Shown piece after piece: positions 24,300 to 33,737 of a DNA stretch of 64,000 nucleotides. Source of the stretch: Bacillota bacterium (GTDB lineage Bacteria > Bacillota > SHA-98 > UBA4971). Position 1 is the first letter of the stretch. Each line of letters starts with the position of its first letter. The notes beneath the pieces were generated by a model. The model saw only the letters and a list, made by a program, of their open reading frames with translations, made no database searches and was not told where the DNA came from. The position numbers were made by a program, and so were the translations under genes. The stretch spans positions 18,644 to 82,643 of the forward strand of contig JASEJE010000007.1 in NCBI GenBank assembly GCA_030024085.1. Reading direction: 5' to 3'.

Positions 24300-26065
24300 A
24301 GATCGGGTTCGTTCCGCTCGATGATCGCCCATGCACCAGAGACTTCGCCGCCGCAGTTGCGCGCATAGCAGGCGAAGACCTCATGATGCCCCCTGCGCCC
24401 CTGCTGGGCCATTTCCTCACCCCCGGGTCGCCGGAGGGTATCATTGACTGGCTCAAAGAGGTAGGCCCGGAACTCGATGTCCTCGTGGCGTCCATCGACA
24501 TGCTCGCCTACGGCGGCCTCATCGCCTCTCGGTCCCCTGAGCCAGAGCACAGCGTCGCACGGGAGAGGGTAGCGGCGCTCAGCAGGATCAAGAACACAAG
24601 ACCAGACATGCGCATCCTCGCCTTCAACGTGCTCATGAGAATATCGATCACATGCTCTGACGCGGCATCGGCGAGACACTGGGATATGGTCCACAGGCTC
24701 AGCATCCTCGAAGACAGGGCCTCGCTTGGACTTTGCTCCCCGACGGAACTTGCAGAGAAGGACCGTCTTCTGACGGCGGTCCCTGCGGAGGTGCTCGGTC
24801 GATACAAGCGGGCCCGGACGCGCAATCACGCTGTCAACTTGTTCTGCCTGGACCTCGTGAGCGCAGGCGTCATCGATTTTCTGTCATTCTGCCAGGAGGA
24901 TGCCCACCTATTCGGCCCCCACAGGGCGGAGCAAGGGGACCTGAGGGGTCGAGTGCGCGCGCTTGGCCTCGCCCCGGACCGGGTAACGATCTACGCAGGG
25001 ACCGACGAAGCAGGGATGCTCCTCGTCGCGAGGGCGATAAACGAACGCCTCGGCCTCGTCCCCCGGTTCCGATTTCTTTATACGCCACCAGGGGGCGGGC
25101 GAAACGTGGCGGTCTTCGAAGACCGGCCCGTCGAGGAGAACATCCGCCTTCAGGTGTCCGTCGCCCGTGGCGAGGTTGCCCCACCATGCGAGCCCCTTCG
25201 CGAGCTTGACTGCTTCTGCCTGGTCAATTGCCCGCGCAGCTCCGGCCCTGAGGACTGGGGGGACGACCCTGCGACCGCTGCAACCGCAACGGGAGCGCAG
25301 CCCGGTCCCATGCCGGACGGCCATGATGGCACGATGAAAACAGGTCCGGGCGGCCGCCCCCGTATCGCTGACTGTCCGCCACTTCCTGACGGCGGTCTAC
25401 CGCCCGCCGATGTGGCTTCCAACCCGCTCGGGCAGCTCCAGGATGCCATACACGCCGGCGTTCCTGCGGGCGTTCTGGACATCGCGCGGCCCAACGGGGC
25501 GGACCCCGCGTTCATGGCTGACCTCCTGCACCAGGTGGACGTAGCCAGGCTAGCAGCGTATGCCGCCTGGAACACGGCGGGCAACTCAGCAGGAACCGTC
25601 GTGGCAACCCTCGCCGCCACCCACGCCGCATTGAAGTCCGGCGCCCTGAAGCCCAGCGATTCCGGTACCAGCGGGTACGGCGACCCTGGGGCGAGCGCGG
25701 GGTCCCTCGATGTCCTCTGCCAGTTTCTTTTCGAGCGATTCGTCGACGACTGGCTCTACCAGTCCGTCGTGAGGTCCGAGGTTAACTCCCATTTCGCGTC
25801 CGTTCCCGGCGTGAACCTTCATAACCTACAAAAACTCCGGCATTACGAGGAAGTGGACAACATGGTCCGCGAAAGGCTCGGCGGGCTCGCGCGCGACTTC
25901 TATGCGCAGTTCTTCTCAGGCCGCCCGGCGACGGCCCTGTCAGGTCAGGGGCAAGCTGGAGATGCGCACTCGGCCGCAAGATGGCCAGAGGCAAGCCGCG
26001 TCAAGATAGAAATGCGGCTGCCGTGGGAGCGCACGTTCGAGGTTCAGGTTCGGGTCTCCTGGTGA
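24296..26065 (+). CDS. DUF4127-family protein
   Basis: A 589-residue protein that matches DUF4127 from its first residues: KIGFVPLDDRPCTRDF, then LDVLVASIDMLAYGGLIASR, RARTRNHAVNLF, SFCQEDAHLFGPHRAE and TIYAGTDEAGMLLVARAINE. Later, DIARPNGADPAF and AAYAAWNTAGNSAGTVVA are also conserved-looking. The enzyme activity of this family is not established. TTG at 24296 is the likely start: it overlaps the LacI stop (TTGA) and has GGAGGCG upstream. A Pro/Gly/Asp-rich insert encoded at about 25245-25425 and a smaller one near 25640-25700 break the conserved sequence. Its neighbours point to sugar or amino-sugar metabolism. Confidence 0.8.
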   Translation: MKIGFVPLDDRPCTRDFAAAVARIAGEDLMMPPAPLLGHFLTPGSPEGIIDWLKEVGPELDVLVASIDMLAYGGLIASRSPEPEHSVARERVAALSRIKNTRPDMRILAFNVLMRISITCSDAASARHWDMVHRLSILEDRASLGLCSPTELAEKDRLLTAVPAEVLGRYKRARTRNHAVNLFCLDLVSAGVIDFLSFCQEDAHLFGPHRAEQGDLRGRVRALGLAPDRVTIYAGTDEAGMLLVARAINERLGLVPRFRFLYTPPGGGRNVAVFEDRPVEENIRLQVSVARGEVAPPCEPLRELDCFCLVNCPRSSGPEDWGDDPATAATATGAQPGPMPDGHDGTMKTGPGGRPRIADCPPLPDGGLPPADVASNPLGQLQDAIHAGVPAGVLDIARPNGADPAFMADLLHQVDVARLAAYAAWNTAGNSAGTVVATLAATHAALKSGALKPSDSGTSGYGDPGASAGSLDVLCQFLFERFVDDWLYQSVVRSEVNSHFASVPGVNLHNLQKLRHYEEVDNMVRERLGGLARDFYAQFFSGRPATALSGQGQAGDAHSAARWPEASRVKIEMRLPWERTFEVQVRVSW

Positions 26066-26120
26066 GGATCCAGCGCTATGCTGCACCGGGACTTGGGTCA
26101 CAGCGTGCGGATGTCGGAGT

Positions 26121-26161
26121 GCGGGTAGAGACGTCTACGGCAAGCGGGTAGAAACGTCTAC
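26121..26161 (+). repeat. Two 18-bp direct repeats containing dyads
   Basis: GCGGGTAGAGACGTCTAC (26121-26138) and GCGGGTAGAAACGTCTAC (26144-26161) differ at one base and are 23 bases apart. Each includes a GTAGA-N4-TCTAC dyad. They sit 30-70 bases before the next start and look like paired operator sites for a dimeric regulator, possibly the LacI protein of this cluster. Confidence 0.6.
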
Positions 26162-26174
26162 ATCGATACGTAGA

Positions 26175-26186
26175 GGAGGCGCCTCC
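26175..26186 (+). promoter_or_regulatory. Self-complementary ribosome binding site
   Basis: GGAGGCGCCTCC is a perfect 12-base palindrome that contains the Shine-Dalgarno GGAGG for the start at 26191. In RNA it could pair between transcripts or form part of a structure hiding the site; a second weaker AGGA follows at 26187-26190. Confidence 0.4.
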
Positions 26187-26190
26187 AGGA

Positions 26191-26886
26191 ATGAGCCGGT
26201 TTGTCGCGCTGTTGAAGAAGCAGCCGTTCACGCTCGTCGCCTCGCTGCCTACCAACGACTGCGATCTCGCAAAGGCGGCGCTCGACGGCGGCGCCGAAGT
26301 CATCAAGGTCCACATCAACGTGCACCACAGGGCAAGCGGCACCCTCTTCGGGTCGCTCGACGAGGAGCGGGACCGGCTGACCGGGATACTCGAAGTGTGC
26401 GGCGGAAGGGCACCTGTCGGGATAGTGCCCGGCGGCTCGCCCGTGGTCGAGGCCCTGCTTGTCGAAACCCTGCGCGATATGGGGTTCGACTTCATCTCAG
26501 CCTACGCGCACCATCTTTCGCCTGACTGCCTCGACGTGGACGGGATCGGCAAGATGGTCGCCGCCCACTTCTCGTATACTGCGGGTGACGTGGCGACTCT
26601 GGCTGCCATGGGCTTCGACGTGTTCGAGGCTTCCGTCATGCACCCGGAGACGTACGGCCAGCGGATGTCCCTGAAGGATCTCGCCGCATACAAGCACATC
26701 TGCGATACCGTGTCTCAACCCGTGGTTATCCCGACCCAGTGCGCGGTCCGCCCCGAGGAGGTCCGCCAGCTTGCCGCGGCAGGCGCAAGGGCGATCATGG
26801 TGGGTGCCGTGGTCACGGGAAAGACACGTGAATCAATCTGTGACTCGATCCGCGCCTTTCGGCGGGCGATATCCGCGCTATCTTGA
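26191..26886 (+). CDS. TIM-barrel protein of unknown function
   Basis: A 231-residue single-domain protein with repeated beta/alpha units: TLVASLPTNDCDLAKAALDG, EVIKVHINVHHR, VGIVPGGSP, FDFISAYAHH, FDVFEASVMHP, QPVVIPTQCAV and ARAIMVGAVVTG. The final glycine-rich turn resembles phosphate-binding loops of ribulose-phosphate or NanE-like barrels, so a phosphorylated sugar ligand is plausible. I do not recognise a named family with certainty. The upstream region has paired repeats and an unusual self-complementary ribosome binding site. It follows DUF4127 by about 125 bases and precedes a FAD oxidoreductase on the same strand. Confidence 0.65.
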   Translation: MSRFVALLKKQPFTLVASLPTNDCDLAKAALDGGAEVIKVHINVHHRASGTLFGSLDEERDRLTGILEVCGGRAPVGIVPGGSPVVEALLVETLRDMGFDFISAYAHHLSPDCLDVDGIGKMVAAHFSYTAGDVATLAAMGFDVFEASVMHPETYGQRMSLKDLAAYKHICDTVSQPVVIPTQCAVRPEEVRQLAAAGARAIMVGAVVTGKTRESICDSIRAFRRAISALS

Positions 26887-26964
26887 AGCCAAACGCGAAT
26901 CAAACATCGCGTGCCACAAGCGAAAGAAAGCCGAAACCAGGAGTAATGGGGAGAAAGTGGTGAG

Positions 26965-28401
26965 ATGCGGTTGATTTCCGAACAGCCAGACGTCTACCAA
27001 GCCGAGAACGATGATAGACACGAGATCACAACGGACGTGCTCGTTGCGGGCGGAGGGCCCGCCGGAATTGCGGCCGCAATAGCGGCAGCGCGCGAGGGCG
27101 TGTCGGTGGTTCTCGTCGAGCGTTACGGCTTCCTCGGCGGTATGCCCGCAGCAGGGCTTGTGTACCCCATGATGACTTTTCATAGCAAGAAAGGCCAGGT
27201 TGTGGGTGGTATAGGCGAGGAAGTTGTCTCAAGGCTGGTGGCAGCCGGAGGATCACCGGGGCATGTGCGAGATACCATCGGTTTCGTCCCGTCCGTCACC
27301 CCGTTCGATCCTGAAAAGCTGAAGCTGGTGCTGCAGCAAATGGCCGAAGAGGCAGGCGTCCGACTCATCCTGCATGTGGACGCGCGCGCCGACATGGGCG
27401 CCACATGCGGGCCGCTCCCGGCCCGCCCCGCCGTGAGAAAGGTGCTGCTTCATCACCGGGGGAAGCGCGGGTCTGGGGCGTTCGCGGTCGGGTGCCGGGT
27501 GGTGGTGGACGCCACCGGTCATGGCGACATTGCGGCGTCGGTTGGCTGTCCGGTTGCGATGGGCCGCGCCGGGGACGGACTTACGCAGCCCGCTACGCTC
27601 ATTTTCCGGGTTGCGAACGTGGACCTCGAGAGAGTGAGACAATACGTCGCGTCGAGACCAGACGACTTCGTGCTCGCGGACCCCAGGATGGACCTCAGAT
27701 CCGCCCAGTATCTTTCGGTCGCCGGCTTCTTCTCCATTGTGAAACGGGCGGCGGCTGAAGGTCTCCTGCGTGTCCCCAGGGACAGGGTCCTGTTCTTTCA
27801 GGGCTTTCACCCCGGGGAGGTGGTCGTGAACATGAGTCGCGTCACCGGCGTGAACCCGCTTGACGTGATGGATGTGACAAGGGCGGAACTCGAGGCTCGC
27901 AAGCAGGTCGAGGAGATACATGCTTTCCTACGCCGGTACGTCCCGGGCTTTGCAAAATCGTACGTGGTGCAGACCGGCGTCGAGACAGCCTTCAGGGAGT
28001 CCAGGCGGGTGTTGGGCTCATACGTTCTGAGCGCGGATGATGTAGTGCGCGGCGCGCGCTTCGCAGACGCGATCGCAATGGGGGCCTTCCCCATAGACAT
28101 CCACGATCCGGACGGCAACGGCCTCACCACCGTGGCGATGCAGGCTGACGCGGGCTACGAGATCCCGCTGCGGTGTCTTCTGCCACGGGGCTCGAGAAAC
28201 CTGATTGTGGCAGGCAGGTGCATCTCCACCACGCACGAGGCTTACTCTTCGGCCCGCGTGGCTGCCACGTGCTTCGCGACCGGCCACGCGGCGGGAGTCG
28301 CAGCGGCGCTCGCAGCCAGGACAGGTGGGGACATCTCAGCCGTCAGCAAGGACGAGGTCCGCACGAAACTTCGACAGGGGGGCGCCATCTTTGAGTCTTG
28401 A
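26965..28401 (+). CDS. FAD-dependent oxidoreductase (FAD_oxidored type)
   Basis: A 478-residue flavoprotein. The dinucleotide-binding motif is VLVAGGGPAGIAAAIAAARE (about residues 25-44), followed by VVLVERYGFLGGMPAAG, typical of the PF12831 group. VVVDATGHGDIAASVGCP marks the second FAD-contact segment and RNLIVAGRCISTTHEAYSSA the C-terminal one. No signal peptide and no Cys cluster. Members often act in sugar or polyol catabolism but the substrate is unknown. ATG at 26965 follows GGTGAG. The 3' end overlaps the GNAT gene by 11 bases, so the two are probably co-translated. Confidence 0.85.
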   Translation: MRLISEQPDVYQAENDDRHEITTDVLVAGGGPAGIAAAIAAAREGVSVVLVERYGFLGGMPAAGLVYPMMTFHSKKGQVVGGIGEEVVSRLVAAGGSPGHVRDTIGFVPSVTPFDPEKLKLVLQQMAEEAGVRLILHVDARADMGATCGPLPARPAVRKVLLHHRGKRGSGAFAVGCRVVVDATGHGDIAASVGCPVAMGRAGDGLTQPATLIFRVANVDLERVRQYVASRPDDFVLADPRMDLRSAQYLSVAGFFSIVKRAAAEGLLRVPRDRVLFFQGFHPGEVVVNMSRVTGVNPLDVMDVTRAELEARKQVEEIHAFLRRYVPGFAKSYVVQTGVETAFRESRRVLGSYVLSADDVVRGARFADAIAMGAFPIDIHDPDGNGLTTVAMQADAGYEIPLRCLLPRGSRNLIVAGRCISTTHEAYSSARVAATCFATGHAAGVAAALAARTGGDISAVSKDEVRTKLRQGGAIFES

Positions 28402-29479
28402 CGCGGTGCAGGCACAGGACGGACTGAAGACGCCCTGCCGCGTTCCGGCGGGCATATCTGTGCACTATTACGATTATGACCTTGAGAGTGAAGTGGTCGA
28501 CCTCTGGAACGAAAGCTTTCCGCGACGCTTCACAATGGCCAGGCGACTTTTTCGGCAGAATACCGCTCTTGACAGGAACTTCGACACGGCGACGGCATTT
28601 GTGGCAAGAAAAGGCGGGGAACTTGCGGGGTACGCGTCCGGCAAGGTCCTGCGGGAGCCCGTTGGGAACCTCGGGCTCCTGCCGGGGACAGGGTGGCTCA
28701 GCACGGTATTCGTGGCGCCACATCTGCGCCACGTAGGGATAGGCCGGGCTCTCGTCCGGAGCGTCCTGGAATCCCTCAGGTCCCGCGGGGCAAACCGGAT
28801 TCTGGCCGGACAGGACATCTGGCACTTCTTCCCGGGGGTCCCCGCGTCGTGCAGCGGTGCGGCCCGTTTCTTCGAGCGCCTTGGATTCAAGGCCACTGGA
28901 GCGTGCGCCTTTGATCTGCGCGGGAACATAGCTGATTTCAGATTCCCCCCAGATGCCAGAGAATACGTGCGAGAGCTCGAAGGCAGTTACGCGTTCCGCC
29001 CGGCCAAAAGCGACGAAAAGCAATCTATCATCGAGTTCTTTGCGATGGAGTTCCCAGGACGGTGGCTCTACGAGGTAGCGGAGTTCTTTGAGCGTGGGGG
29101 AGCAGCGGAGGACGTCATCGTTGCGTGCGCGGGCAGCGATATTGTGGGAGCCGCCCGCATCTATACCCGGGACTCAGCCGTTATCGGACCTAGCCTGTAC
29201 TGGCTTTGCGATAGGGCAGACGGGGGCGGCCTCGGCCCCATGGGGGTCGCGGCAGGTCACCGGGGCAAGGGGCTAGGCCTCGTCCTCCTATCGACAGCGC
29301 TCTCGGAGCTTTCTAGCCGAAGGGTCACAGTGTGCAACATAGACTGGACCGTTCTTGTGGACTTTTACGGACGTACAGGCTTCCTTCCCTGGGAAAGGTA
29401 CCTGGCATACGAGTGCGGCGTCGCGGCAGAGGCTGCGGTCCGGCCCGACGCCGCGCCCCAGCACAAACGCGTGGTATGA
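28391..29479 (+). CDS. Tandem GNAT acetyltransferase
   Basis: A 362-residue protein with two GNAT folds. The first has WLSTVFVAPHLRHVGIGRAL, the acetyl-CoA loop, and a late PASCSGAARFFERLGF. The second has LGPMGVAAGHRGKGLGLVLL and VDFYGRTGFLPW. Such doubled GNAT proteins are known in cell-wall and amino-sugar loci of Bacillota. TTG at 28391 is the likely start, overlapping the previous gene and preceded by a run of G; no better site exists in this frame. Its place just before a GH3 hexosaminidase suggests N-acetylation of an amino sugar or muropeptide, but this is inference. Confidence 0.8.
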   Translation: MSLDAVQAQDGLKTPCRVPAGISVHYYDYDLESEVVDLWNESFPRRFTMARRLFRQNTALDRNFDTATAFVARKGGELAGYASGKVLREPVGNLGLLPGTGWLSTVFVAPHLRHVGIGRALVRSVLESLRSRGANRILAGQDIWHFFPGVPASCSGAARFFERLGFKATGACAFDLRGNIADFRFPPDAREYVRELEGSYAFRPAKSDEKQSIIEFFAMEFPGRWLYEVAEFFERGGAAEDVIVACAGSDIVGAARIYTRDSAVIGPSLYWLCDRADGGGLGPMGVAAGHRGKGLGLVLLSTALSELSSRRVTVCNIDWTVLVDFYGRTGFLPWERYLAYECGVAAEAAVRPDAAPQHKRVV

Positions 29480-29668
29480 CATCGTCCTTGCCCATCTGAT
29501 AGCTCCCCGTTCGGGGCTTCCTTCGTCGAGAAGCAGGCGGAAGCAGTGGGACGAAGGACTACCAGGACTACGAGGACTGTGAGGAGTTGTGACAGTCAGG
29601 GACATCTACCTCATGAAGCAGGAACCTCTCAGCATGAGCGAGCGGGTGGGTCATTGAGGATGAAACGC

Positions 29669-31369
29669 ATGGAGCCGGACAGGCCTGCAAACCGACACAT
29701 ACCGATCACGCAGCCTGGCGCGTCATACGCAGCCGTGGACAGGATCACCGCCTCGCTGTCCGTCGAGCAAAAGGCGGCTCAGCTCCTCATGGTCGGCCTC
29801 CCGTCGGGTGAGATCGACCCGGACACGGAAACCATGGTGAGAAACCTGGGAGTGGGCGGGGTCATCCTTTACCGCCGCAACGTCAGGGGAGCGCACGAGC
29901 TTGCGGCACTGACCAGCCAGCTTCAAGACATGGCGTGCCGTTCGAAAGCGGGCATCGGCTTGTTTGTTGCCATCGATCAGGAAGGGGGCACCGCCGTCCA
30001 GCTCTGGGAAAGCGAGGTCGCCACGCCGCCCGGCGCGATGGCGATAGGTGCCGCCGGCTCAGAGGAACTGGCGCACCGCGTCGCCCATGCGAGTGGCACG
30101 GACCTCCGAGCGCTCGGCATCAACATGAACCTCGCGCCGGTGCTTGATGTCAACAGCGATGTTCTGAACCCGGTCATAGGCGTGCGCTCGTTCGGGGCGG
30201 ACCCGCACCTGGTAGCAAGGCTCGGCGCGGCCGCCATCCGGGGTTTCAGAGATGCTGGCATCCTGTGCTGCGGCAAGCATTTCCCAGGGCACGGCGACAC
30301 GCGCGACGATTCCCACCTGGATCTGCCGGTTGTCCCCCACGACCGAAGGCGGCTGGAACGTGTGGACCTCGTCCCGTTCAAGCACGCCGTCGCCGCCGGC
30401 GCAGATGCTATTATGACCGCGCACGTCGCCTTTCCGGGGATCGAGCCTGACGCGACGGTCCCTGCGACTCTGTCACATGTAGCTGTCTCCGGGCTGCTCA
30501 AAGGCGAGCTCAGATTCCCGGGCGTGGCGATGAGCGACCTCATGAGCATGAAAGCGATAGCAGACCGCTATGACACGGGCGAGGCGGCTGTCAGAGCGGT
30601 GGCCGCGGGAATAGACCTGTTGCTAGCCGCAGACGACCGGGATCTCCAAAGAACGACGCTCGGGGCGCTCGTGTCGGCGGCCCGGGCCGGGAGCTTGAGT
30701 TCCGCGAGGCTTGACGACGCCGTGCGTCGCGTCCTGCGCGCGAAACTCCGGGTGGGTCTCCTTCCCGCGTCCCGCGGTGCTCTCTCTCGACATCTAGGGG
30801 TCGCCGGAGCGTACCGCGAGCCATTGGAGCCAGCTCAGAGCCCACGAAGCGTGGCGCACGAGCAGTTCTTCGCGAACGTGTTTCGAAGCGCCATAACCGT
30901 GGTCCGCGACAGGAGGAAGCTCCTGCCGTTTCGCCTTAGCGATGAGTGCCTGCTCGGCATCGTCTTCATCGCTCATGAGAACGAGTTGCAGGGCGAGCGG
31001 TGGCAACGTGCCAGAGAGAAACTCCTGCAGGCCTTTTCTCGCAGGCACGGCAGGTGCACCGAAGTGCGCGAGGCCACCGGCTCTGACATGGGCACGCGGG
31101 CCGACGCTTTCATCGCGGCGTTCTGCACAAGAAAAGATCTGAACCCCGGCGAGGTGGAAATGGCGAGGTCCCTCACCTGCTCTGGCAAGCCGGTGATAGG
31201 GCTTGGCCTCTTCAATCCCTTCATCATCAGGCACATCCCCGAGATGGACTGCTTCGTAGCAGCGTACGATTACTGCACGCCAGCGATAGAAGCGGCTGTC
31301 GAGGCGATCTTCGGCGAGAGCGAACCGAAAGGGACTCTCCCTGTAGAAACAGCGGTCGAACGGAGGTGA
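29669..31369 (+). CDS. Glycoside hydrolase family 3 beta-N-acetylhexosaminidase (NagZ-like), second copy
   Basis: A 566-residue GH3 protein. KHFPGHGD is at 203-210, followed by DDSHLDLP; the nucleophile is D290 (GVAMSDLMSMKAIA). AIDQEGGTAVQLW and NLAPVLDVNSDVLNPVIGVR are further signatures. About 240 residues follow the catalytic barrel. No signal peptide, so cytoplasmic. ATG at 29669 is preferred, nine bases after GAGG; an ATG at 29660 is too close to that site. It is paralogous to the enzyme at 5451-7124, but here the importer genes just downstream are intact. Probably cleaves imported GlcNAc- or MurNAc-containing disaccharides. Confidence 0.87.
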   Translation: MEPDRPANRHIPITQPGASYAAVDRITASLSVEQKAAQLLMVGLPSGEIDPDTETMVRNLGVGGVILYRRNVRGAHELAALTSQLQDMACRSKAGIGLFVAIDQEGGTAVQLWESEVATPPGAMAIGAAGSEELAHRVAHASGTDLRALGINMNLAPVLDVNSDVLNPVIGVRSFGADPHLVARLGAAAIRGFRDAGILCCGKHFPGHGDTRDDSHLDLPVVPHDRRRLERVDLVPFKHAVAAGADAIMTAHVAFPGIEPDATVPATLSHVAVSGLLKGELRFPGVAMSDLMSMKAIADRYDTGEAAVRAVAAGIDLLLAADDRDLQRTTLGALVSAARAGSLSSARLDDAVRRVLRAKLRVGLLPASRGALSRHLGVAGAYREPLEPAQSPRSVAHEQFFANVFRSAITVVRDRRKLLPFRLSDECLLGIVFIAHENELQGERWQRAREKLLQAFSRRHGRCTEVREATGSDMGTRADAFIAAFCTRKDLNPGEVEMARSLTCSGKPVIGLGLFNPFIIRHIPEMDCFVAAYDYCTPAIEAAVEAIFGESEPKGTLPVETAVERR

Positions 31370-31491
31370 TGCCTGGGGAAGCAGCGCAAGCGGTGATTCC
31401 TGGATAGGCGTTGCGTCGTTTACGGAGAGATAGGGTTTTTGAGGATCCCGCAACACAGATCATCAAGAACACCAAAGGAGGGAACCCGACC

Positions 31492-32751
31492 ATGGTACGG
31501 AGGTTGGTGCAAGCGCTGGTAGTAGCGATGCTTGTGGCCTGCATCGCGGTCCCGGGTATGGCCGCTGACAAGGTCAAGATCAATCTCTGGTTTGCCGGCA
31601 ACCCCAAGCCCATGATGGACGCCGTTAACAACGAGCTGGTCCCTGATTTCAAAGCGGCGAATCCCGACATCGACCTTGAGGTCACGTTTGTCCCGTGGGG
31701 CGATCTCTCGACCAAGCTCGCGACATCGTTCGCCGGAGGGGTCGCGCCTGACGTCTTCATGCACGGGCAGGCCGCAACCGCGGGGTTCGCCTCGAGCGAC
31801 CAGGTGGAGCCGCTGGATGGCTACATCGCCGCAATGCCTGACGCGGCCGACTTCGGTGTAACGCTCGACGCGGGAGTCTACTTCGGCAAGCGATACATGA
31901 TGCCTATCTTCGGATCAGGGTGGCTGCTCATGTACCGTGCCGACCAGTTCAAGGAGGTCGGGCTTGACCCGAACAAGCCGCCCGCCACATGGGAAGAGCT
32001 TCGCGATGCCGCGAAGAAACTCACCATCTGGCAGGGCGGACGCCTGGTCAGAGAGGGTCTGGACCTCCCGTCCACGGGAGTGAACCCGCCGCAGATCTGG
32101 GCGTGCCTCCTGTGGCAGAACGGCGGGGATTTCTTCAACCAGGACTTCACTAAGTGCGTCTTCAACAGCCCCGAGGGGGTTGAGGCGCTGCAGTTCATCG
32201 TGGACCTCATCCACAAGGACAAGACCACAGATACAAGCATAAACATGGGACAGGGCAACATTCCGTCCATCGCCACAGGCGAGGTCGCGATGCTCTTCGC
32301 GGTCCCGGGCGACTGCGCCGCGGTGAAAACGTATGCGCCGGACGTGTACAAAGAAGTCAGAATCGCTCCGCCGCTCGCACGCAAGAAGCAGGTGGCTCTG
32401 TATGCATTCAACGGGTTCTTCATGTCGAAGTCCAGCAAGCACAAGCCCGAGGCATGGCGGACCATGACATACTTCAGTTCTCCCAAAGCCATTGAGACAA
32501 TCTGCGGATCCCTCCGCAGCCTGCCGCCGCGCCAGTCCCTTGCGAACATGAGCTTCATAGCGGAAGACGCGAACCTCAAGACATACGTGAAGGGGATGCC
32601 TTCCGCACGTGGAAACCCCAACATTCCGCAGTGGGTGAAGATACGTGACGTGCTCTCGCGCTACATCGAGAAAGCGATGTACGGCGCCATGGCACCGAAG
32701 GAGGCGCTGGATGCCGCTGCGAAAGAAGGGGACGAAATCCTCAAGAAGTAG
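31492..32751 (+). CDS. Extracellular sugar-binding protein of an ABC importer (family 1)
   Basis: A 419-residue binding protein. Signal peptide MVRRLVQALVVAMLVACIAV ends near AAD, with an Ala-x-Ala-like site (PGMAA). Mature motifs KINLWFAGNPKPMMDA, GVAPDVFMHGQAAT, MPIFGSGWLLMYRADQFKEV and GNIPSIATGEVAMLFAVPGD fit the UgpB/MalE group. Start at 31492 after AAAGGAGGG. It is followed by a strong hairpin and two permease genes on the same strand, and preceded by GH3. No ATPase gene is nearby; a shared MsmX-like ATPase elsewhere is usual for CUT1 importers in Bacillota. Confidence 0.9.
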   Translation: MVRRLVQALVVAMLVACIAVPGMAADKVKINLWFAGNPKPMMDAVNNELVPDFKAANPDIDLEVTFVPWGDLSTKLATSFAGGVAPDVFMHGQAATAGFASSDQVEPLDGYIAAMPDAADFGVTLDAGVYFGKRYMMPIFGSGWLLMYRADQFKEVGLDPNKPPATWEELRDAAKKLTIWQGGRLVREGLDLPSTGVNPPQIWACLLWQNGGDFFNQDFTKCVFNSPEGVEALQFIVDLIHKDKTTDTSINMGQGNIPSIATGEVAMLFAVPGDCAAVKTYAPDVYKEVRIAPPLARKKQVALYAFNGFFMSKSSKHKPEAWRTMTYFSSPKAIETICGSLRSLPPRQSLANMSFIAEDANLKTYVKGMPSARGNPNIPQWVKIRDVLSRYIEKAMYGAMAPKEALDAAAKEGDEILKK

Positions 32752-32774
32752 ACGGCAAGTAGACGATAAGGAAG

Positions 32775-32808
32775 GCCCGGCAACACGTGCGAGCACGTGT
32801 TGCCGGGC
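32775..32808 (+). other. Intercistronic hairpin after the binding-protein gene
   Basis: A perfect 15-bp stem (GCCCGGCAACACGTG at 32775-32789 with its complement at 32794-32808) and a CGAG tetraloop. No T-run follows, so it is not a standard terminator. It is the kind of element that protects the upstream mRNA segment or causes partial termination, giving more binding protein than permease. Confidence 0.75.
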
Positions 32809-32828
32809 GGAAGGAACGGTGGTCTCTC

Positions 32829-33737
32829 ATGAGCGCGAGCCACAGCGTGTCGTCATACTGGAAGAACCGTGCCAGGCGACACACCATGCTGATGGGCTAC
32901 CTTTTCGTTGCCCCCGTGGCGTTGTACGTCCTCATTGTTCACTTCATCCCCATCGCGTCGTCGCTGTACCTAAGCTTCACAGATTACAACATCCTGACCG
33001 CACCCAAATGGGTGGGCGTGGCAAACTATGTCCAGCTGCTGTTCCGTGACGATCTGTTTCGCAGGGCCATGAGGAATACAGCCCAGTATGCCCTGGAGGT
33101 CCTCCCGCTCAATATCGCGATATCTCTCGCGCTCGCGCTCCTCGTGAACCGGGCCACCCGGGGGATAGTCATCTTCAGGACGCTATTCTACCTGCCGGTG
33201 GTGACGTCCATAATAGCCGTGAGCATGATATGGCTCTGGCTGTATGAGCCGCGGTCGGGCCTCATCAACCTCCTCCTCGGAAAACTCGGAATCGGCCCGG
33301 TCAACTGGCTGGGAAACCCAGCCCTCGCGCTCCACTCGCTCGTGCTGATGCGCGTCTGGAGGGGCGTCGGATGGAACATGGTCATTTACCTCGCGGGGTT
33401 GCAAGGCATCCCGCAGTACCTGTACGAGGCCGCCGAGGTCGACGGCGCATCGGGCCTGGGCAAGTTCCGCTACATCACCTGGCCCATGCTGAAGCCGGTG
33501 ACGTACTACATCATTGTAATGGGCCTCATCAGCACGTTTCAGACTTTCGGCGAGGTGTACGCCATGACCGGCGGCGGGCCGCTTGACAGCACGACCACGG
33601 TGGCGTTCCTCGTATACCAGCGAGCGTTCCAGTACTTCGAGATGGGAGAAGCATCAGCCGTTGCATTCCTGCTATTCGGCGTGATCCTTGTGCTGTCGCT
33701 GGTCAATATCAGGTACTTCCAGACGAGGCTCGACTAA
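32829..33737 (+). CDS. CUT1 ABC sugar permease (MalF-type)
   Basis: A 302-residue permease with six membrane segments. The EAA loop that contacts the ATPase is YLYEAAEVDGASGLGKFRYI. Start at 32829 (MSASHSVSSYWKNRARRHTM) after a purine-rich stretch (GGAAGGAACGG). It ends with FQTRLD, typical of short MalF-type permeases. Together with the following permease and the binding protein at 31492 it forms a complete importer except for the ATPase. Confidence 0.9.
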   Translation: MSASHSVSSYWKNRARRHTMLMGYLFVAPVALYVLIVHFIPIASSLYLSFTDYNILTAPKWVGVANYVQLLFRDDLFRRAMRNTAQYALEVLPLNIAISLALALLVNRATRGIVIFRTLFYLPVVTSIIAVSMIWLWLYEPRSGLINLLLGKLGIGPVNWLGNPALALHSLVLMRVWRGVGWNMVIYLAGLQGIPQYLYEAAEVDGASGLGKFRYITWPMLKPVTYYIIVMGLISTFQTFGEVYAMTGGGPLDSTTTVAFLVYQRAFQYFEMGEASAVAFLLFGVILVLSLVNIRYFQTRLD

